Assembly (NCBI GenBank): GCA_947175455.1
Contig: CAMWMW010000027.1
Location: forward strand, 1-9,574
Reading direction: 5' to 3'
Origin: an uncultured Porphyromonadaceae bacterium
Lineage (GTDB): Bacteria > Bacteroidota > Bacteroidia > Bacteroidales > Muribaculaceae
DNA length: 9,574 nucleotides
The number at the start of each line of letters is the position of its first letter. The stretch's first letter is position 1. The translations under genes were made by a program, and so were the position numbers. The notes beneath the pieces are model-generated. The model saw only the letters and a list, made by a program, of their open reading frames with translations. It had not been told where the DNA came from and ran no database searches. Below are positions 8,010-9,574 of this stretch, one piece after another.

Positions 8010-8017
8010 TACATTTG
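8010..8017 (+). promoter_or_regulatory. Bacteroidetes -7 promoter box for lipA
   Basis: The sequence TACATTTG exactly matches the -7 consensus TAnnTTTG and lies 25 bases before the lipA GTG. Expected initiation is near 8022-8026, leaving a leader of about 17-20 bases. No good -33 TTG is visible at the usual spacing. The box faces away from the leftward one at 7979-7986, with 23 bases between them, so the two promoters share this gap and could influence each other. Confidence 0.45.
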
Positions 8018-8042
8018 CATAAATTTATGAATAGGCACAACC

Positions 8043-8930
8043 GTGAAAAATACAAATACTGAAGAGAAAGAGAATAGGAGTCAGGCGGATTTCCGCAGGA
8101 AGCCGGATTGGCTTAAAATAAAACTGCCGAGAGGTTTTAAAACAAGTCAGGTTGTAGGGTTGCTGAATGAAAAGCATCTACACACAATCTGTTCGAGCGG
8201 GATGTGTCCCAACCGCGGAGAATGCTGGGGTGCGGGAACCGCTACGTTTATGATCTGCGGCAACATATGCACCCGTAACTGTAGATTCTGCAATGTCCCG
8301 ACCGGACGCCCGCTTCCACTTGACGAGAAGGAGATTGACGATATTGTGGATTCTGTAAAAAGTTTAGGACTTAAGCATGTAGTGCTCACATCCGTTGATC
8401 GTGACGACCTCCCTGATTGCGGTGCTTCGCATTGGGCTAAAATGATCAGAAGACTGAAGGAGAAGTGTCCGGGTGTGACGATGGAGGTGCTTATTCCTGA
8501 TTTCAAAGGGCGTGAGGAGTTGCTCGATATGGTGATTGCCGAACGTCCCGATATAATTTCACACAATATGGAGACTGTCAGGCGTCTAACTCCTGATGTC
8601 CGTACGTTTGCCACATATGAAGGCTCGTTGAAGGTTCTCGGTTATCTCGCGTCCAAAGGTGTAAAAACAAAATCCGGCATTATGCTCGGACTCGGCGAGA
8701 AAGAAGAGGAGATACTCGATACCATGGATGATCTTATCCGTGTAGGTTGCAGCATCATGACCATAGGTCAGTATCTTCAGCCTACAAAAGATAATTTCCC
8801 TCTTCAGGAATATATACATCCCGACAAATTTGCAGAATACGGCAGAATAGGCAAGGAAAAAGGCTTCCGCCATATAGAGAGTGCTCCCATGGTTCGTTCG
8901 AGTTATCATGCTGAGAAGCATCTTCATTAA
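8043..8930 (+). CDS. lipA: Lipoyl synthase
   Basis: This 295-residue radical SAM enzyme inserts two sulfurs into protein-bound octanoyl groups to make lipoate for 2-oxoacid dehydrogenases and the glycine cleavage system, in the cytoplasm. The auxiliary, sulfur-donating cluster motif CX4CX5C is Cys50, Cys55 and Cys61 (CSSGMCPNRGEC). The radical SAM motif CX3CX2C is Cys76, Cys80 and Cys83 (CTRNCRFC). The conserved C-terminal RSSYHA, with the serine ligand of the auxiliary cluster, is at about 285-290. The length and the LTSVDRDDLPD and SGIMLGLGE segments are typical. The start is GTG at 8043: no in-frame ATG lies upstream, and the ATG at 8027 is in another frame. AGG at 8033-8035 is a weak Shine-Dalgarno seven bases before it. 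No lipB is in the window. Confidence 0.96.
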   Translation: MKNTNTEEKENRSQADFRRKPDWLKIKLPRGFKTSQVVGLLNEKHLHTICSSGMCPNRGECWGAGTATFMICGNICTRNCRFCNVPTGRPLPLDEKEIDDIVDSVKSLGLKHVVLTSVDRDDLPDCGASHWAKMIRRLKEKCPGVTMEVLIPDFKGREELLDMVIAERPDIISHNMETVRRLTPDVRTFATYEGSLKVLGYLASKGVKTKSGIMLGLGEKEEEILDTMDDLIRVGCSIMTIGQYLQPTKDNFPLQEYIHPDKFAEYGRIGKEKGFRHIESAPMVRSSYHAEKHLH

Positions 8931-8984
8931 CTGATGTCTGTGATAAACGGAAGTTTGTAAAACTAACTGATAACGATAAAAGTC
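8931..8984 (+). other. Short gap between lipA and the GH84 gene
   Basis: These 54 bases contain no hairpin with a T-run that I can see, so there is no evidence for a terminator after lipA. GAAGTTTG at 8950-8957 matches seven of eight positions of TAnnTTTG and could be a weak promoter for the GH84 gene. Read-through from lipA is equally possible. Confidence 0.3.
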
Positions 8985-9527
8985 ATGAATAAAACCGCCA
9001 TAATATTGTTTTTTGCAGCCGGCGTTGTCGCAGCCGGTTCGGTAGAAGCGTATGCCGCAAAGAAGAAATCGCAGCCGGATCTGCGACCGGTTCCCGGTCA
9101 TGTCATAGACCATGAGGGAATAAACGTGAATCCTGTTCCTGTAAATGTTACAAGACCAAACAACGGCTATCTAAACATGTCCGGAGGATTTGATCTGTCG
9201 CAGGTTCCGCCGGAGTTCGCGGATTGTTTCAAATCAATAAAAACGACTCCGGGAGGCATTCCGGTAAGGGTATCTTACGGTAAGGAGATTGCCGACAGGT
9301 TTGGCTTGCCTGAGAAAAATGGTGCCTATCATCTTTCAATCGGTCCGGAAAATGTGACAATCGAAGCATTTGACCAAGACGGTCTGTTTTACGGAATCAA
9401 CACTCTGTCACAAATTGCGGAGGGGGTATCGGATGATAATCTTCCGATGGTTGAGATTAATGATTATCCGGCGTTGAAATATCGCGGTGTAGTCGAGGTA
9501 TTTTACGGCAATCACTTTAGTCATTAA
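8985..9527 (+). CDS. Exported GH84-type beta-N-acetylglucosaminidase, N-terminal part, prematurely stopped
   Basis: The readable product is 180 residues. Residues 1 to about 24 are a signal peptide (AIILFFAAGVVAAGSVEAYA). The rest is the alpha/beta N-terminal domain seen in GH84 (and GH20) hexosaminidases, with YHLSIGPENVTIEAFDQDG and GLFYGINTLSQIAEG as its typical end. The junction DYPALKYRGVVE then opens the catalytic barrel. From memory, B. thetaiotaomicron GH84 continues as GFYGTPWSHQARLSQ; here it is VFYGNHFSH and then TAA. The catalytic Asp pair, which lies further on, is therefore not made from this frame. Such enzymes release GlcNAc from host glycans or O-GlcNAc proteins in the periplasm or outside the cell. 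The ATG start is 54 bases after lipA. The gene may be a pseudogene or contain a sequence error. Confidence 0.8.
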   Translation: MNKTAIILFFAAGVVAAGSVEAYAAKKKSQPDLRPVPGHVIDHEGINVNPVPVNVTRPNNGYLNMSGGFDLSQVPPEFADCFKSIKTTPGGIPVRVSYGKEIADRFGLPEKNGAYHLSIGPENVTIEAFDQDGLFYGINTLSQIAEGVSDDNLPMVEINDYPALKYRGVVEVFYGNHFSH

Positions 9528-9574
9528 ACGCGTCTGTCAATACTTGACTTTATGGGTAGACACAAAATGAACAG
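9525..9574 (+). pseudogene. Continuation of the GH84 frame beyond the in-frame TAA
   Basis: After the TAA at 9525-9527 the same reading frame stays open to the window end and encodes TRLSILDFMGRHKMN. This aligns with the GH84 catalytic segment ARLSQLKFYGKNKMN (recalled from the B. thetaiotaomicron enzyme), sharing R, L, S, F, G, K, M and N at the expected spacing. The frame is intact and only the stop breaks it. The stop stands where the relative has Gln, so one C-to-T change (CAA to TAA) would explain it. The rest of the gene lies outside the window. Confidence 0.7.

Noticed and set aside
8586..9113. A 175-codon minus-strand open frame over the lipA end and the GH84 start
   Set aside because: It runs antisense to lipA and a clear signal peptide gene, its translation is rich in Cys, Tyr and Phe with no domain pattern, and it has no promoter or operon context.
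9525..9527. Stop codon readthrough or reassignment of TAA
   Set aside because: TAA ends lipA, the helicase and the CHAT gene normally, and no recoding signal is visible; mutation or sequence error is simpler.
8985..9527. Assignment of the last gene to GH20 instead of GH84
   Set aside because: The N-terminal domain type occurs in both, but RGVVE.FYG followed by SH..RLS...F.G..KMN is the GH84 barrel entry, not the GH20 one.

Overview
The window looks like core chromosome of a Bacteroidales bacterium (Bacteroides or Muribaculaceae-like); the genus is inferred. Support: the two visible promoters match the Bacteroidetes -7 box TAnnTTTG; Shine-Dalgarno sequences are almost absent; the carboxynorspermidine decarboxylase is of the Bacteroidetes type; many proteins carry signal peptides; and the last gene resembles the Bacteroides thetaiotaomicron GH84 O-GlcNAcase as I remember it. 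Both TGA and TAA end intact genes, so the standard bacterial code applies. I saw no tRNA, rRNA, insertion sequence, CRISPR array or prophage gene. No gap between genes exceeds 82 bases.

Positions 1-7960 are read entirely leftward as seven closely packed genes: a secreted S1/P1 zinc nuclease, a small PD-(D/E)XK protein with the HsdR N-terminal fold, a UvrD/PcrA helicase, carboxynorspermidine decarboxylase (nspC), a small exported protein of unknown function, an exported TPR-CHAT protein (caspase-fold peptidase), and the first 42 codons of another exported protein that leaves the window at the left edge. Gaps are 24, 13, 0, 4 or an overlap, 1 and 1 bases, so this is probably one operon. The nuclease and helicase genes, the polyamine gene and the exported CHAT group have no obvious common task. 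The last three genes (unknown exported protein, TPR-CHAT protein, partial exported protein) are the tightest group and the best candidate for a poorly described system.

Positions 7961-8042 are a divergent promoter region with one TAnnTTTG box facing each way. Rightward lies lipA (lipoyl synthase, GTG start), then a gene for an exported GH84-type beta-N-acetylglucosaminidase. That gene is cut by an in-frame TAA at 9525-9527, just inside the catalytic domain. The same frame continues to the window edge with recognisable GH84 sequence, so it is a decayed gene or an error near a sequence end.

Unusual start codons are a theme: the HsdR-like gene and the helicase can only start at TTG, and lipA at GTG.
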